Shown here piece by piece: positions 1-11,298 of a stretch of 64,000 nucleotides of DNA. The stretch comes from Ochotona curzoniae. Lineage: Eukaryota > Chordata > Mammalia > Lagomorpha > Ochotonidae. The number at the start of each line of letters is the position of its first letter. Within the stretch, counting starts at the first letter, position 1. The stretch is taken from positions 29,550,001-29,614,000 of the forward strand of contig NW_024466599.1 in NCBI RefSeq assembly GCF_017591425.1. Reading direction: 5' to 3'. Under the pieces are notes generated by a model, which was given only the letters and a program-made list of their open reading frames with translations, was not told the DNA's origin and searched no databases. A program made the position numbers and the translations under genes.

Positions 1-469
1 GGTCTTGATAGAAGTTGTGCCTCAGGTGATGGGAAGGTAAGCCACCAGGTAGCAGGCAGATCTCCCACATCACGAAAGCACCTGTCCAGGATTTATCAGA
101 CTGGATCCAAAAATGGAAGTTTAGTCCAGACTAAATATACACAGATTCTCTGTGTATATCCTTTTGACTATTATTATAGAGTATTCCTACAAAAGTCTTA
201 GGTTTCAAAACAAATTGACCAAAAAGTACAGAAATCACGCATATATGCTCCTCTCTTATAGTTTCCCAAATATTAGCATCCTGCAATAGTGTGTTATATA
301 TCTGTCAAGATTGATTAATCAATATTAGTACTTATTACTAATCCAAATTCATAGCTTACCATTAGGATTCACCTATTGTACTAGACAATCTTTGTGGTTT
401 TTGTCAAATACATTTTATGTATCCTGTATTGCCTTACCACATATACATATATTTTCATCTCCCAGAAAA
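1..469. other. AT-rich stretch, nothing assigned
   Basis: No gene, RNA or recognisable repeat seen. Sequence is AT-rich and of single-copy appearance. Confidence 0.4.
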
Positions 470-826
470 TCTCCTATATTTCACCAATTCATCCCTTCCT
501 CAACTCCTGGAACAACTTCCTCAACTCCTATAGCTTTTATTTCTTTTCCAAACTAGTATCACATTATATGTAGCTTCTTTCACTAAAGTTTCTTTCATGA
601 CTTTCAATGATGTAATAGTGATTTTTTAATTCATTCAGTAATATTCTATTGTGAGAACAGTATGTAATTTGTTTACTTACTCAACTATTAAAGCTCATCT
701 TAGTGGCTTTCAAAATTTGGAAATTCTGTAATGACTACATCCAAGTGTTATCTCTTCATTTGCTTTCTTGTCAAATGTGTATCTTCTTCAGAGAAGCTTC
801 TATTGGGCTGTTTTCTTCTTATTGAG

Positions 827-1150
827 ATTTTTTTTTAAATTTATTTTCATTCTTTATTAGAAAAGCAGAGAGAGAAAAATCTTTCATCTTCTGGTTCACT
901 CTGTAAATACCTTCAGCAGCCAGAGCTAGCCCAGGACAAAACAAAAAGCCCAGAACTCATCCAGGTTTCCCAATTAGGTGACTGGGACCTGAGTATTTCA
1001 TTCAATTGTTCTTTTCCAGAATATACACTAACAGGTAGCAGAAATTGGTACTGGTATCAGAACATGAATTGGGGCAATCTGACACAGAATACTACAGAAT
1101 ACCAATGTCCTTAGTGGCATCTTAACCATTCCCCCACTCATTGCACCTGA
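827..1150 (-). mobile_element. CSINE, old copy, antisense
   Basis: Begins with a T-run (the A-tail in reverse). It is followed by the family blocks 'cttctggttcactctg', 'cccaggacaaaac' and 'aggtttcccaattagg', and by a decayed tRNA-like head near 1110-1150. It sits inside the antisense L1 and is much diverged from the young copies. Confidence 0.7.
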
Positions 1151-1315
1151 ACAATTCTTTGCACATTTTGGATACAAGCCTTCATTAGATGTCTTTTTCA
1201 AATACAGAATTTGCTCTATGTCCATGACATTTTTCTTTCTCTTAACAGATTCAGTCCTCTGACTTGGCTCTTTCTCTTCAATATTTTTTTGGTTATTTTT
1301 GGTCTTTTTCTTTCC

Positions 1316-1509
1316 ATATAAACTTAAGAATCAGTTTGTTGAGATCCATAATCCCATTTGCAAGGATTTTGATTGAAATTTTGTTGCACCTACCATCAGT
1401 TTGGGAAGAATTATATAAACTTAAGAATCAGTTTGTTGAGATCCATAATCCCATTTGCAAGGATTTTGATTGAAATTTTGTTGCACCTACCATCAGTTTG
1501 GGAAGAATT
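1316..1509. repeat. Exact 97-bp tandem duplication
   Basis: 1316-1412 and 1413-1509 read identically by eye, both starting 'atataaacttaagaatc' and ending 'gtttgggaagaatt'. The unit lies within antisense L1 sequence. Absence of differences in otherwise decayed DNA implies a recent duplication, or an assembly artefact. Confidence 0.93.
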
Positions 1510-1700
1510 AATATCTTAATAATATTAAGTCTTCCTATCGATTACTTAATTAGAGTCTTGCAGTTTTCCTCATATAGATTTTATGCACATTGTTAGATTT
1601 ATACCTATCTTTTCTATTGTTACCAATGTAATTAATTTTGTTTTTAAAAGTTATGTTATTAATATGCAAGAAAGCGATTGTTTTAATACATTAGTTTTGC

Positions 1701-2173
1701 TGGGGGACATGGCAGATCAATGAGGCCTGCAGAAGATGTCAAGTACCATCGATGGCAGAACAACTTGGACAACTCTCCCTGCCAAGTTTTGCCAACAAGA
1801 ATCTAGGCAAGCGGAGACTCTGGAGTGGTCTGCGTCAGCCAGCTGATCTTGGAAGGATTTCTTCTACCTTGGAGCAATGGAATCAACAACATCTCAGAAC
1901 TATTGAAAGCACTTAAGCAGTACCCTCAGAACATGCTCCACATCAGGGATCCCAGGATGGCATCAAGTAGCCATCCCCCATCCCATCCCCAGGTACTGAT
2001 TTGGTTAGACTGCTGTGAGTAGCCTTCTCTCTTTCTCGACACCTTAGCCCCAAATGCAGGGGGAAAAATTGGAAACAATGGTTTCATCCACTTTCCTTCA
2101 GGGTCCACATGAGTACATATCCTTCTCAACTATATAAACCACATCAAAAATAAAATAAATTTATATGAAAAAT
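1701..2173 (+). mobile_element. Retroposon of unrecognised family, TSD-flanked
   Basis: The 11-base word 'attagttttgc' occurs at 1690-1700 and again at 2174-2184, framing this insert in the L1. The insert ends in an A-rich tail with an AATAAA signal (2149-2154). Its body aligns by eye with 25850-26340, including the near-terminal 'tctcaactat' plus 'taaac' and the 'tccacatg' block. It therefore belongs to the same family as the module after the minisatellite, here lacking the array as a 5'-truncated copy would. The short open frames inside show no domain. Family name unknown to me. Confidence 0.75.
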
Positions 2174-2960
2174 ATTAGTTTTGCACTAGAAAACTTACTA
2201 TAATCAGTTGTTAGTTCCAAGAAGCTTTTTGGGGTTGTTTTTGAAATTTTATACACAATCATGTCTTCTGCATATAGTTTTATTTCTTCTTTCATAAATC
2301 ATGTGCTTATTATTTCCATTTCTTGTCTTTTTAATTAGTTGTGATGGCTGCTACAATGTTGAATAGCCATGGTGATAGTACACGCTTGCCTTTTCCAAGT
2401 CTTAGACAGAAAACACTCAGTTTCTCCCTATTAAATAGGATGCTAACTGCATGTTTGCTTTAGGTGCTGTTTACCAACTTGAGGGATTTCCCTGTATTCC
2501 TATTTTACTGAGAGTATTATAAACAAGTTCTGGATTTTGATAAAAGCTCTTTGTGCAAAAATTGATGTGATTTTATGATTTTTGCTCTTTGTCTGTTGAT
2601 TTCATAGATTCCATTAACTTATTCCCAATGCTAAACCCGTCTTAGACACATGGAATAAATATCATTTGTCTCTGTGTTTAATTCTTTTCATGCGTTGTTG
2701 AATTTAGTTTGTTAAAGTTTTTGAGGGTTTTCTGACATCTATATTTGTGAGAAACATTGATCTGTACTTCTATATTCTTTTAATATTATGTGATATTAAG
2801 GTAATTATGAGCTCATAGAATGAGGTGTCTTCTTTTGCTTCTATTTTCTCAAATTTCAAAGCACCAGAATTAATTCTTCTCCAAATGTTTGGTAGAATTC
2901 ACCAGTAAAGCAAACTAAAAATTATGCCTTCTCTCTTGGAAGACTTTTAGTATTAATTTA

Positions 2961-3430
2961 ATTTACTTAATATATGCAAGCCTATCAGATTCTGTACTAT
3001 CAATGATAAATAAGGGAACCGTACCTCAAGAAAGTAATCATAATATATTTAAGAGTCCTTAAAGAGAATCTATAGACAGAGTAGCTGTGGCTAAAAAAAA
3101 AAAAAATCTATGTCTATGTCTAAATCTATGTCTAAAAAAAATAAAAGTCTATGCCTCTCCTCTGCATTATTCTCACCTAATCCTCCCACCCCACCCTGGG
3201 AAAAATAATCAAGCTTCTTCACCTACAATCATGCATCCAAGGAATGGTAAACAATGAGGCCGGATAATCCTTAGCCTGATTGTTTTAAACAAGCTAAGGA
3301 ATGAAAGTTGTCCAAGTACCCTTCGGTAAGATGAGACGGCAACAAAGTGATCCTCTTTAGGCCTACAGTTCTCACATTATAGACAATGAACAACAACCCA
3401 GAACATTTAAGTAAACTGTCAGCATAAAGC
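2961..3430. other. Unassigned stretch
   Basis: Contains A-runs and short 'tctatgtctaaa' repeats (3098-3150). No gene or named repeat recognised. Confidence 0.4.
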
Positions 3431-3434
3431 ATTG

Positions 3435-3435
<1 letters not shown>

Positions 3436-3475
<40 letters not shown>
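3436..3475. repeat. (CA)n microsatellite
   Basis: About 19 uninterrupted CA dinucleotides; likely length-polymorphic. Confidence 0.95.
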
Positions 3476-3477
<2 letters not shown>

Positions 3478-3599
3478 ATACACATTCCATCACCTCTCAG
3501 TCCATTTGAAACTTTTTACAAGCATGACTGTCCGCCTGTGTGGTGTCCTTTCTGCCTTCCTTTGAAATTACTAACAGAAGCAAAAAATGCTATTATTAT

Positions 3600-3830
3600 T
3601 TCTGTTCTCCTTTTTAATTATTTATTATTGTTTTATGATCCAGCTCCATAGGCTGGGAATTTCCCGTGCCCCTCTCCCAACCCCCTCCGCCTCTATTGAT
3701 TTCCCCTCTAGTGTTACAATAGGTAGGCCCTCATGAATAGTCACCGGAATGAGAGACTTATTTCTGTTCTATTTGCTAATCAAGAAAGACAACAGTTTCT
3801 CCCACACTGGAAAAGAGGCTGAGGGACATC
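3600..3830 (-). mobile_element. Probable lagomorph L1 3' UTR fragment, antisense
   Basis: The C-rich run around 3660-3715, followed by 'tgttacaatag'-type sequence, resembles the complement of the G-rich polypurine 3' UTR of lagomorph L1. Identification is from memory only. Confidence 0.45.
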
Positions 3831-3914
3831 TGGTGGCTGATCTGCAGAAATGCACCATATAGATATGCTTCATACATAACGCTTCACCATATACATATGC
3901 ATATATATGCTTCT

Positions 3915-4105
3915 TTTCTAAGATTTATTTATTTTTATTGAAAGGCAGATATACGGAAAGAAGAAAATACAGAGAGTAACACCTTCCATCCACTGGTTCA
4001 CTCCCCAAGCGGCCGCAAAGGCCAGCAGCCAGGAGATTTCTTCCAGATCTCCCACGTGAGTGCAGGATTCCAAGGCTTTGAGCTGTCCTCTACTGCTTTC
4101 CCATG
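3915..4105 (-). mobile_element. CSINE, 5'-truncated, antisense
   Basis: Starts at 'aagatttatttatt', then carries 'ccactggttcactcccc', 'gcggccgcaa' and 'gatctcccacgtgag'. It stops near 'tttcccatgtcc', so the tRNA-like head is missing. Confidence 0.85.
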
Positions 4106-4402
4106 TCCATGCATGTAATTCCAATGGTTCAATAAAAGCGCTAAATGTAACAGAGATAAAATAAAATGATTTCTGACAAAATAATAAATACTTTGCATGT
4201 AAATTCTTGGACATAACCACAACAGAAAATAGGATGAAATAGTCAGATGTTTGCATTTACATGTGGAACTCTGAATGCAGCACTTAGAAATACAGAAAAG
4301 TACAAGTATTTGGAGTCAGCAGGTATACCATTGCTATCAGTATCACTTCCAGAAATGCTGACGAGTTTTTGGTAAAGCTGAGAACAAAACAAAATGCAGG
4401 GA

Positions 4403-4744
4403 GGGGGCCCAATGCAGTGGCCTAGCGGTCAAGTCCTGGCCTTAAACAAGCTGGGATCCTATATATGGGTGCCGGTTCTAATTCTGGCAGCTCCACTTCC
4501 CATCCAGCTCCCTGCTTGTGGCTTGGGAAGGTAGCTGAGGACAGCCCAAAGCCTTGGGATCCTGCACCCACATGGGAGACCTGGAGGAAATTCTTGGCTC
4601 CTGGCTTCAGACTGGAACAGATCCAGCCGTTGTGGTCACTCGGGGAGTGAATCAACAGACAAAAGGACTTCCTCCCTGTCTCTTCTCCTCTAGGTATAGC
4701 TGACTTCACAATAAAAATAAAATAAATTTTTAAATAATAATAAT
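4403..4744 (+). mobile_element. CSINE, full length, with TSD
   Basis: Runs from the 'ggggcccaatgcagtgg' head to an A-rich tail of 'ataat' units. Near-identical flanks 'aaatgcaggga' (4392-4402) and 'aaatgcaagga' (4745-4755) are the target-site duplication. Confidence 0.93.
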
Positions 4745-4754
4745 AAATGCAAGG

Positions 4755-5088
4755 AGTAGCTAGTAGTTAGCCTACAAATTAAGACAACCCTATTTCATAC
4801 CAGAATGTCTAGACTGGAGGTTCATCTTCAGCTCCTGGTTTCCGCTTTCTAATGCAGACTCTGGAGAGCAGCAAAGATGGTTCACTGGGCTCCCGTCTAC
4901 CACAAAGCAGATCTGGATTAAGCTCCTGGTCCAGCACTTAGAGAGTGAGCAACATTTGGAATTCTCATTCTTCCACTGTCTCTCCATTTTTTTCTTCCTT
5001 CCTTTCTTCCCTCCTTCCTTCATTCCCTTCCCTTTTTCCCTCTTTCCTTTCCTCACCATCCATATAAATAAATAAGTAAATAAATTGA
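4755..5088 (+). mobile_element. CSINE, old copy
   Basis: Weak head near 4757, then 'agctcctggtt', 'agagagtgagcaac', a CT-rich block expanded into a (CCTT)n tract (4990-5055), and a tail of 'aaataaataag' units. It lies directly downstream of the preceding SINE. Confidence 0.65.
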
Positions 5089-5367
5089 ATGCAATCTTTC
5101 TTTCACTGTACCCAGTAGATATAGCCCAGAAAGTTACTAAAAGTAACTTGTGACAGAGGTAAAGCAGAATTGGAATTTTAGCTCTGATTATTATATATTA
5201 TTCTTCCCACTCCAAGAATGGATTTCTGATAAGACCTTTAAAAATTGTGTATAGAATTTCGACTTCTGGGAAGATAAACAAGTTGTGATTCTCCCTATCT
5301 TTCTGCTAAGTACAAACAGAAGCTCTAAAACTTTCTGCAAAGGAAGCACAAGGGCAAGCATTTGACT

Positions 5368-5612
5368 TGGCAACTTAGAAAAGAGGAGAGACAAAAAGAC
5401 TGACCTTCTAACAGCCGATTCACTCCCCAAATGGCCGCAACAACCAAAGCTGAGCCAATCTGAAGCCAGGAGCTTCTTTTGAGTCACACATGGGTGCAGG
5501 ATCCCAAAGACTTGGGCCATCCCAAGCAGGAAGCCAGATGGGAAGTGGAATAGCTGGGACACAAAACCACACCCTGCGCTGGAGGCGGAGGACTAGAAAT
5601 TGCACTAGCCTC
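5368..5612 (-). mobile_element. CSINE, antisense
   Basis: Contains 'gattcactccccaaatgg', 'tctgaagccaggagc' and 'tgggtgcaggatcccaa', and a decayed head near 5590. The A-tail end is eroded. Confidence 0.85.
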
Positions 5613-5629
5613 AACAAATAGATATTTTA

Positions 5630-5842
5630 GAAAAAAAAAAAAAAGAAAAAGGATATAGTTGTTGAGTCCTCCGTGGTTGGTTTTTGTTGTTGTTGCTGCT
5701 GCTGTTGTTGTTTTTTCTGTTTTATATATGGTTTCAAATATGTAAAGAGGAACAAGGAAACAAAACTTTTAAAATAATTATACTTGTAAAACAATTGTAC
5801 CTGGAGACTGTGATGTGTGTGAGTGTGTGTGTGTGTGTGCAC
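5630..5842. repeat. Simple repeats: A-run, (TTG/CTG)n, (GT)n
   Basis: An A-run at 5631-5650, a TTG/CTG stretch at about 5684-5712 and a GT stretch at 5813-5838. The apparent short peptides here are only translated simple repeats. Confidence 0.85.
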
Positions 5843-5879
5843 GCTGAGGGAGAGACAGCTATAACACCCAAAGAATCAT

Positions 5880-6770
5880 TAAAAACATGATCCAGACAAA
5901 TATACTCAAAAACACTACAGGGAAATCAAAACATAATTCCACACAGTGCTTTAGTAGCCCACAGGAAGACAGGAAAATAAAAAACAGGAATGAAAAACAA
6001 ATATAAACAAAGAGAAGATAAAATATGTGATGGCAAGTTCAAAGCTTAGCATATCAATAGTAAATAATGTAAATAATATAAGTGATTATATAAATAATAT
6101 AAGTGATTATAAATGGTGGAAAACAAAAGAAAGCAAAGGGGCATCATGCAAATAATAAAAAGCAGAAGTATATTAATATTAGATAAAGTATATTTTTGAA
6201 GTAAAGAGAATCACAAGAGTCAAAGAGGAACAACACACATATGCCATTGTAAAAATTTTTATAAAGGAAACAGTCTGATGGCGTCTGAGATTTTGGCTTA
6301 TGCTATACTTATCATAAAAAGATGACTTGGCTGCGGGAATTAGCTGCACATAAAAACTTTCAGTGCATTTAAAACCTAACAATGTACCCAATAGTACTTT
6401 TCGTATAGGTCAGGGAATGTTCCTCTAAGTACCAGTGAGAGAGATGCTACCCACTTAACCAGGCTATTAAATACTTTCAAGACTCTTCACATACAAATGC
6501 TGATCTGCTCCTAAGTCATACTTCTACATTTCTTCTCTCATTCAACAACATGAAAATTGCTACCAAAAAATCCCAATTTTCTTTGACCTCTGGTGCACAT
6601 ATCAGCATATGTCTACCTAGCAAGCTTAACACTAATTTCAACTAAAAGCCAAAACCGGACAGACAGTATAAAAAAATTAAACTACACACCAATATTCCTC
6701 ATGAATGTAGGAACAATATTCCTTAACACAATAGTAGCAAATGAAATTCAGCACTGTTTTTGTTAGCTAA
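5880..6770 (+). mobile_element. Old L1 fragment (ORF2, up to start of RT domain)
   Basis: 6640-6760 matches the L1 block around 'caatattcctcatgaatg' and 'agtagcaaatgaaattcag', the start of the reverse-transcriptase domain. 6150-6250 is weaker. It is probably the 5' piece of the L1 that resumes at 14420, beyond the inserted provirus. A 21-bp unit 'aaataatataagtgattat' is duplicated at 6072-6112. Confidence 0.55.
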
Positions 6771-7010
6771 GTAGCAGACATTGGCTATGTGTTTAAGAGC
6801 CAGAGAAAACTGGTATCTTTAAGGAAATGAAAATAAAACAGAGATATTTAAAGAAAATAATTTTTGTGCAATGCAATGAGGAATCAAGCCCTGGAACCAG
6901 ACCAGCAAGTACACCTAAAGTAATTGCTCTTATTCTACAGTTAGGGAAAATGAGCTTATTCATTTTTAATCCAGGTTTCTGTTTCCTGTAGAAATATAAA
7001 TACTAAGTAG

Positions 7011-7462
7011 TGACTGTTACTTGTGCAAATAGGAACAATTTATTTTGTGGGGGGGGAGTGGAATATTGTTTCACATGCAAGTGTGGTCACCAGAGAAACA
7101 TGCAACATGAGTGGGCTAGAGTTGTCCAAAAACTAGCAAGAAAAGGAAAAACTGAAAACAAGCTGTAATTTGGAAGGTCTGTCTGAGAATAGGAGGGCAG
7201 AAGAATAGTAAAGTGCAGTCTGAGAACATAAAAAGAGGGGGGCAGTACCTCCAAGTAGGTCCAACGTAGAGAGAGGAAGCTCTCTCCCATCATCTACCTC
7301 TTTTTATCTTAGTATGCACTCTGGTTCAGGATGTAACAGATGTATCCTGGGATGGTGGTCATTTTGATTAACAAGCAGAGGGTACATGGGAGTGAAGACC
7401 TTATGACTTCCAAGTTACAGACCTAACTGGCTGCCTGCCTATTCTGTATCATTCTCCCCTCA
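7011..7462 (-). mobile_element. 3' LTR of class I endogenous retrovirus
   Basis: Aligns by eye with 13283-14042 over its whole length once the SINE there is removed. Shared blocks include 'gctctctccca', 'atcctggga' and 'ggctgcctgcctat'. On the minus strand it starts 'tgaggggagaatg', as a U3 end would, and carries an AATAAA signal near its 3' part (plus-strand 'tttatt' at 7039-7044). The two LTRs are clearly diverged, so the insertion is old. Confidence 0.8.
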
Positions 7463-7799
7463 GGGGTTTTTTAAGTGGGTACTGAAGGATGAAGTTCTAT
7501 TTTCTGTACCTAATTCCTGCTGATCCATGTCTAGCCCACATTTGGAAAACTATCTCATCTAATGAGCCCACCTCACAAGTCAGAGGAATTTCATCAGCCA
7601 CTGCCAATGGCGTAAGTCAGCATTACTCCTAGAAGCTGTCAAATTCTGAAACTTTAAATTTATCAAGCAAGATACACACAATTAAAACATAAATTGCAAG
7701 TAGAATCCTCTTTAAGAAATAAAATATATTATATTGTTACTCAACTAGTGGTTACTGATAGATTAGCTCAGCACAGATTAGAAAATCATTTAGCCTGAA

Positions 7800-7900
7800 T
7801 GTAAAAATGTGCAGTTTCTTTTTCAGTGAACGTGCTGCTGTTAAAGTATATATGACAGATTCTATTCATCACTGCACATGAGCCTCCTTGTCCTTAAAAT
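7800..7900 (-). pseudogene. Env transmembrane-subunit remnant
   Basis: On the minus strand, about 7893 down to 7832 shows a Gly-Gly-x-Cys start and a CX6C motif followed by an Asn-x-Ser glycosylation site. That is the layout of the disulfide region of class I retroviral TM proteins (CX6CC). The final Cys of the motif is His here. Only this patch is readable; the surrounding frame has stops. Old viral relic, no product expected. Confidence 0.55.
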
Positions 7901-8564
7901 ATGTATTCTAAAGCTAGTTAACTGTCCATGACTACCTTAGATAGAACATCTGCAGACTTAATTACTTACTTTAAAAACTGGATGAAGTGTAGGTTAGGTT
8001 TCCTAAGCAATAGACATTTTTAAAATGGTTTTATGATGTATAGCAGATCTTCTACTGTGATGATAGAACTCACTAAGAAATTTTCCTAACAGCAGCTTCC
8101 TGTGAGAATCAGAGGAGGTAGGTAAAATATACCTGCCCTAAAATGCAACAACCTTGACCTGACAAAAGCAAAGACTTTCCTTTTAAAGAGGTATTTGAGA
8201 TCTTCACTTTGTTCACAAGGGTACCTAATTCCTGCTGATTATGGTCATGATTATGGTCAGATTTATCCTCTGCACACAACTGTGCAGACTCAAGAGGTAA
8301 ATGTTTAATTCTGACAAATGTACTCAGCATGAAATGTCCTGTAATTTAACTTCAGTAGGAGAGCTAAGTGGTGCCTGGTGGTAACCCCTCCATTTAGGCT
8401 ACAATTGTTCAGAGTTAGAGCCTCCTCTTCAAGTTTTTAATAAAGCTAGTTCTCCTGGGGAGACAGGCTATTGGTTACTTTTGAAATCTGGCATTTGGAG
8501 AATTTTGTCATCTTACTCCATCATAACTTTTTGTAACTGACCTAGAATAATAATACACTTTGTA

Positions 8565-8770
8565 GGGACCAGTGCAGTGCAATAGCAGGCTAATCCTTTG
8601 CATGCAGCACCAGCATTCCATAAGGGTGCCAGTTGGAGTCCTGGCTGATCCACTTCCAATCCAGCTCCCGACAAATGACCTGGGAGATAGCAGAGGATGG
8701 ACCAGGATTTTGGGCCCCTGCACCCACGGGATACGCTGAAAGAAGCTCCTGGCTCCCAACTTCAACTCCA
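8565..8770 (+). mobile_element. CSINE, 3'-truncated, inside provirus
   Basis: Head 'gggaccagtgcagtgcaa', then 'gggtgccagttggagtcc', 'atccagctcccgac' and 'gaagctcctggctcc'. It fades after 8770, so the 3' third is lost or unrecognisable. It entered the pol/env part of the provirus in the opposite orientation. Confidence 0.8.
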
Positions 8771-8999
8771 AATACCCAAGAAACAATTTTCAGGAGGGTT
8801 CCCCTTCCCAGATGGGTAGAGTCATGCGTTTCCTCAATAATTTTCCTTTTAGAGGTCATTTGGTAGCATGACTCTATGATCTAAAACCCACCACCTATTT
8901 GCATTTTTAGTATAACCTTGTTATTGAACCTATTCTATCTTAAGCTCAGTGTAGAACAGATTTTTAGTTACTTTTTCAACTAAGACACCATTTTAGAAC

Positions 9000-9990
9000 C
9001 TCCTTGCAGCAGTTGTTTTTGCTTTCTTATCTGCTAATGCATTTCCAAGCTAACATGATCGTCTTCCTTCTGCTGTTCCCTGCAGTGAATGACAGCCACC
9101 TCCAGAGATTCCAATACTGCCTGAAGGAAAGACAGTGTCTCTTTTCCAACTTTTACAGGAAAACTCTTCTCAGTAGGCTACTTTCTTTCCAAATTGCTGC
9201 ATGTGTATGTAACACAATGAAAATATAGCTGAAGTCTCCACAAATATTAACTCTTTGGCTTTTTCTTAATTGCAAGGCCCTCATCAAAGCAGTACGTTCA
9301 GTCTCTTGAACTGAAGTGTTAGATAGCAATGCCTAAGCTTCCATCTCCTGTGTAAGATCCATTATGGCATGTATGCCTTTCTAATCCTTTCTTCTACAAA
9401 ATTACAATCAGTAAGCCATTCAAAATGTGTCCAAAATGTAGATTTTCTAGGGAATCATCTCATGGGTCAGACAATACTCTCTGATGAGTTAAGTAGCCAG
9501 ACTGAGAACCTGCCATACCTCAAGGATTACTTCAGGTGAATCTAACAAATAAGCCTGATATTCTGTAAGGAATCCTCCCATTAGCCACTAGTGCCCTTCT
9601 TGCATCTAGTTTGAGCTTCAAGAAATTGGCCCAAAGTCAGCTTGGTGGTCACTTCCACTAAAAGTACTATAGCAGCAACTGCCTTTAATATGAAGGCCAT
9701 CCTACATTCACTGAATTTAACTGTTCAGAAAAGTAGGTCACTGGTCACCAAAGTGGGCCAAATTTCTGAGCTAACCCCTATTTCTCTGCTACAAACACCA
9801 GTGTCATACTGAGGGATTTCTCATGCTGGAGCTTCTGTTAATAGCTTTTTAATCTTTTGGGAGGCTTCCTCCTGCTCCCCTGACCAGTAAAGTGAGTCTG
9901 TGTCAGGACCCTTAAAATCCTCATATAGAGATTTGGCTATCAACCCAAATCCTGGAATCCAAATTCTACAAAAGCATGATTTTCCCGGAT
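9000..9990 (-). pseudogene. Retroviral pol remnant: RT connection and RNase H
   Basis: Minus-strand frames between about 9990 and 9640 carry the RT thumb/connection signature of gammaretroviral Pol (a Trp-Ile-Pro-Gly-Phe block, then a Leu-Thr-Glu-Ala-Pro block). 9300-9010 carries RNase H-like blocks, including Ala-Ile-Trp-Lys-Glu and an Ala-Asp-like end. Several stops and at least one frame change are needed to follow it, so it is dead. Confidence 0.65.
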
Positions 9991-10079
9991 CAGAATATAT
10001 CTTGAATAGCTGTTTGGAGATCTGAGTTTGGGCTCAGGAAACTTTCTATCGCTGTTTTCCTGAAAATTTTAGGATCTGT

Positions 10080-10540
10080 ATGGTATTTTCCTATGAATCT
10101 TCCATGGAGGAGCTTCAAATGAAAATATCATCTGAGTATTGCAGAATTGCCCCACTCCTTAATTAGAGCTCTATACTAAATGAATGAGGGCCATCTATGA
10201 AACCCTGAGGGAGGATGATACACATACACTGCTGAGTTATATTAGAGGAAGGATAAGTACATTCAAAGGCAAATAAAAACTGGGATTACATGTCTAACAG
10301 GATGGAGAAGAAAGCATCCTTTAAATCCATGGCTTTATGCCATGAATTGTTGTCATGTATTTGTGTCCATATAGTGTAAGAATTTGGAATAGTAGGATAA
10401 AATAGAAAGACTGCCTCATTAATAGCTCTAAGGTTCTGAAGCATTCTATATTCCCCACCTGATGTAGTTTTAAAACAGTCAAAATAAGAATATTATAAGA
10501 CTTACATGTAACCAGGAGTCCATGTTTAAGAAACATTCAT
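10080..10540 (-). pseudogene. Retroviral reverse transcriptase remnant
   Basis: On the minus strand, 10470-10290 shows the finger/palm signature: an Asn-Leu-Arg-Ala-Ile-Asn block, then Pro-Thr-Ile-Pro-Asn, then Asp-Leu-Lys-Asp-Ala-Phe-Phe at about 10332-10305 holding the first catalytic Asp. The YxDD box is at 10127-10138 as Tyr-Ser-Asp-Asp, where gammaretroviruses usually have Tyr-Val-Asp-Asp. Stop codons separate these blocks. Class I affinity is inferred from the Leu-Phe-Ala-Phe-Glu block after the first Asp motif. Confidence 0.75.
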
Positions 10541-10884
10541 CAAAGGTTGAAATTATCCTTCATTTTCTGTTTTATTAGATACTGACACTGATGATGAAAT
10601 TCAATTTTGTCCCTCATAAAGAACTAAAGCACGGCATGTGTAGCCTGTCCAGACATTCCCTGACCCCAGACTTGAGGACCCACCTGATCTTCTATTTCAC
10701 TAGGAAGAACATTTTAACTGGTGTCTGCCTCAGTGTTAACTGACATAGTGACACGTGACTTAGACTAAGGAGCTATTAGCCTGAGGTAAAAGGATGATAG
10801 AAAACCCCTACCATGCAAAGGAGATGGGCACTCAGGTACCACCAGAAACTGGTGAGAGATTAAGAATACCCTCTATCTGGCATT

Positions 10885-11298
10885 CTAAGCATGAAGTAAA
10901 TCTTTGAGAGGTTTACCATCAACTCCCATAATCATACAAGTCTTTGAGGATAAAGATTCAGCATGAGAAGCTAGCACAAAGTAAGCAGCTCCATCGTTAA
11001 CTAAGAAATGAACATGCTCACCTGCAATGTCAATAATCACCAGGAGCTGCTGGCGTGAAATGTTCACTTCCTCGGGAGCTGCCTGAGTCCCCACTCCATC
11101 AAGCCTCAGATAAAGCCATGATAAGAGTGCAGATCCCTTCATCCCTTCAGAGAAGGGGATAGTCCTTTTTGTAATGACTGCCAGCTTTGGGGGCATAGAC
11201 TGGAGGTTCTTACAGATACACTCCTTGTACCAAAGTCCTGGATTTCCACATCTGAAGCAGCTTCCGGTCATGGCAGACTGCCCCTGGGCTAACCCCAA
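10885..11298 (-). pseudogene. Gag nucleocapsid - protease remnant (open 137-codon frame)
   Basis: A 137-codon minus-strand frame holds a single CCHC-type zinc knuckle near residues 14-27. Its spacing is Cys-X2-Cys-X9-Cys, but the His expected four residues before the last-but-one block is Leu. Further on is a retroviral aspartic protease core in which the active-site Asp-Thr-Gly-Ala is Asn-Asp-Gly-Ala (about residues 102-105), followed by a flap-like Gly-rich segment. One knuckle fused directly to protease in one frame fits class I gag-pro with deletions. Both key residues are lost, so neither domain should work. Confidence 0.75.

Larger units (their letters stand above)
470..2960 (-). mobile_element. 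Old L1 LINE (3' UTR and ORF2 3' part), antisense, interrupted
   Basis: Read on the minus strand, 2190-2960 follows the L1 ORF2 reverse-transcriptase region, and 1151-1690 follows the ORF2 end and 3' UTR. 470-826 matches the L1 3' UTR stretch whose complement reads like the classic 'cattc-cattgtatg' segment. Stops and indels occur throughout, so it is inactive. It is broken by a SINE (827-1150), a 97-bp tandem duplication (1316-1509) and a retroposon (1701-2173). The identification rests on the order of remembered L1 blocks; the subfamily is not determined. Confidence 0.75.

Noticed and set aside
6840..6940. Similarity to 15262-15340 ('ttttgtgca' with 'aatga') as a shared mobile element
   Set aside because: Too short and diverged by eye to establish; possibly chance or common L1 sequence.
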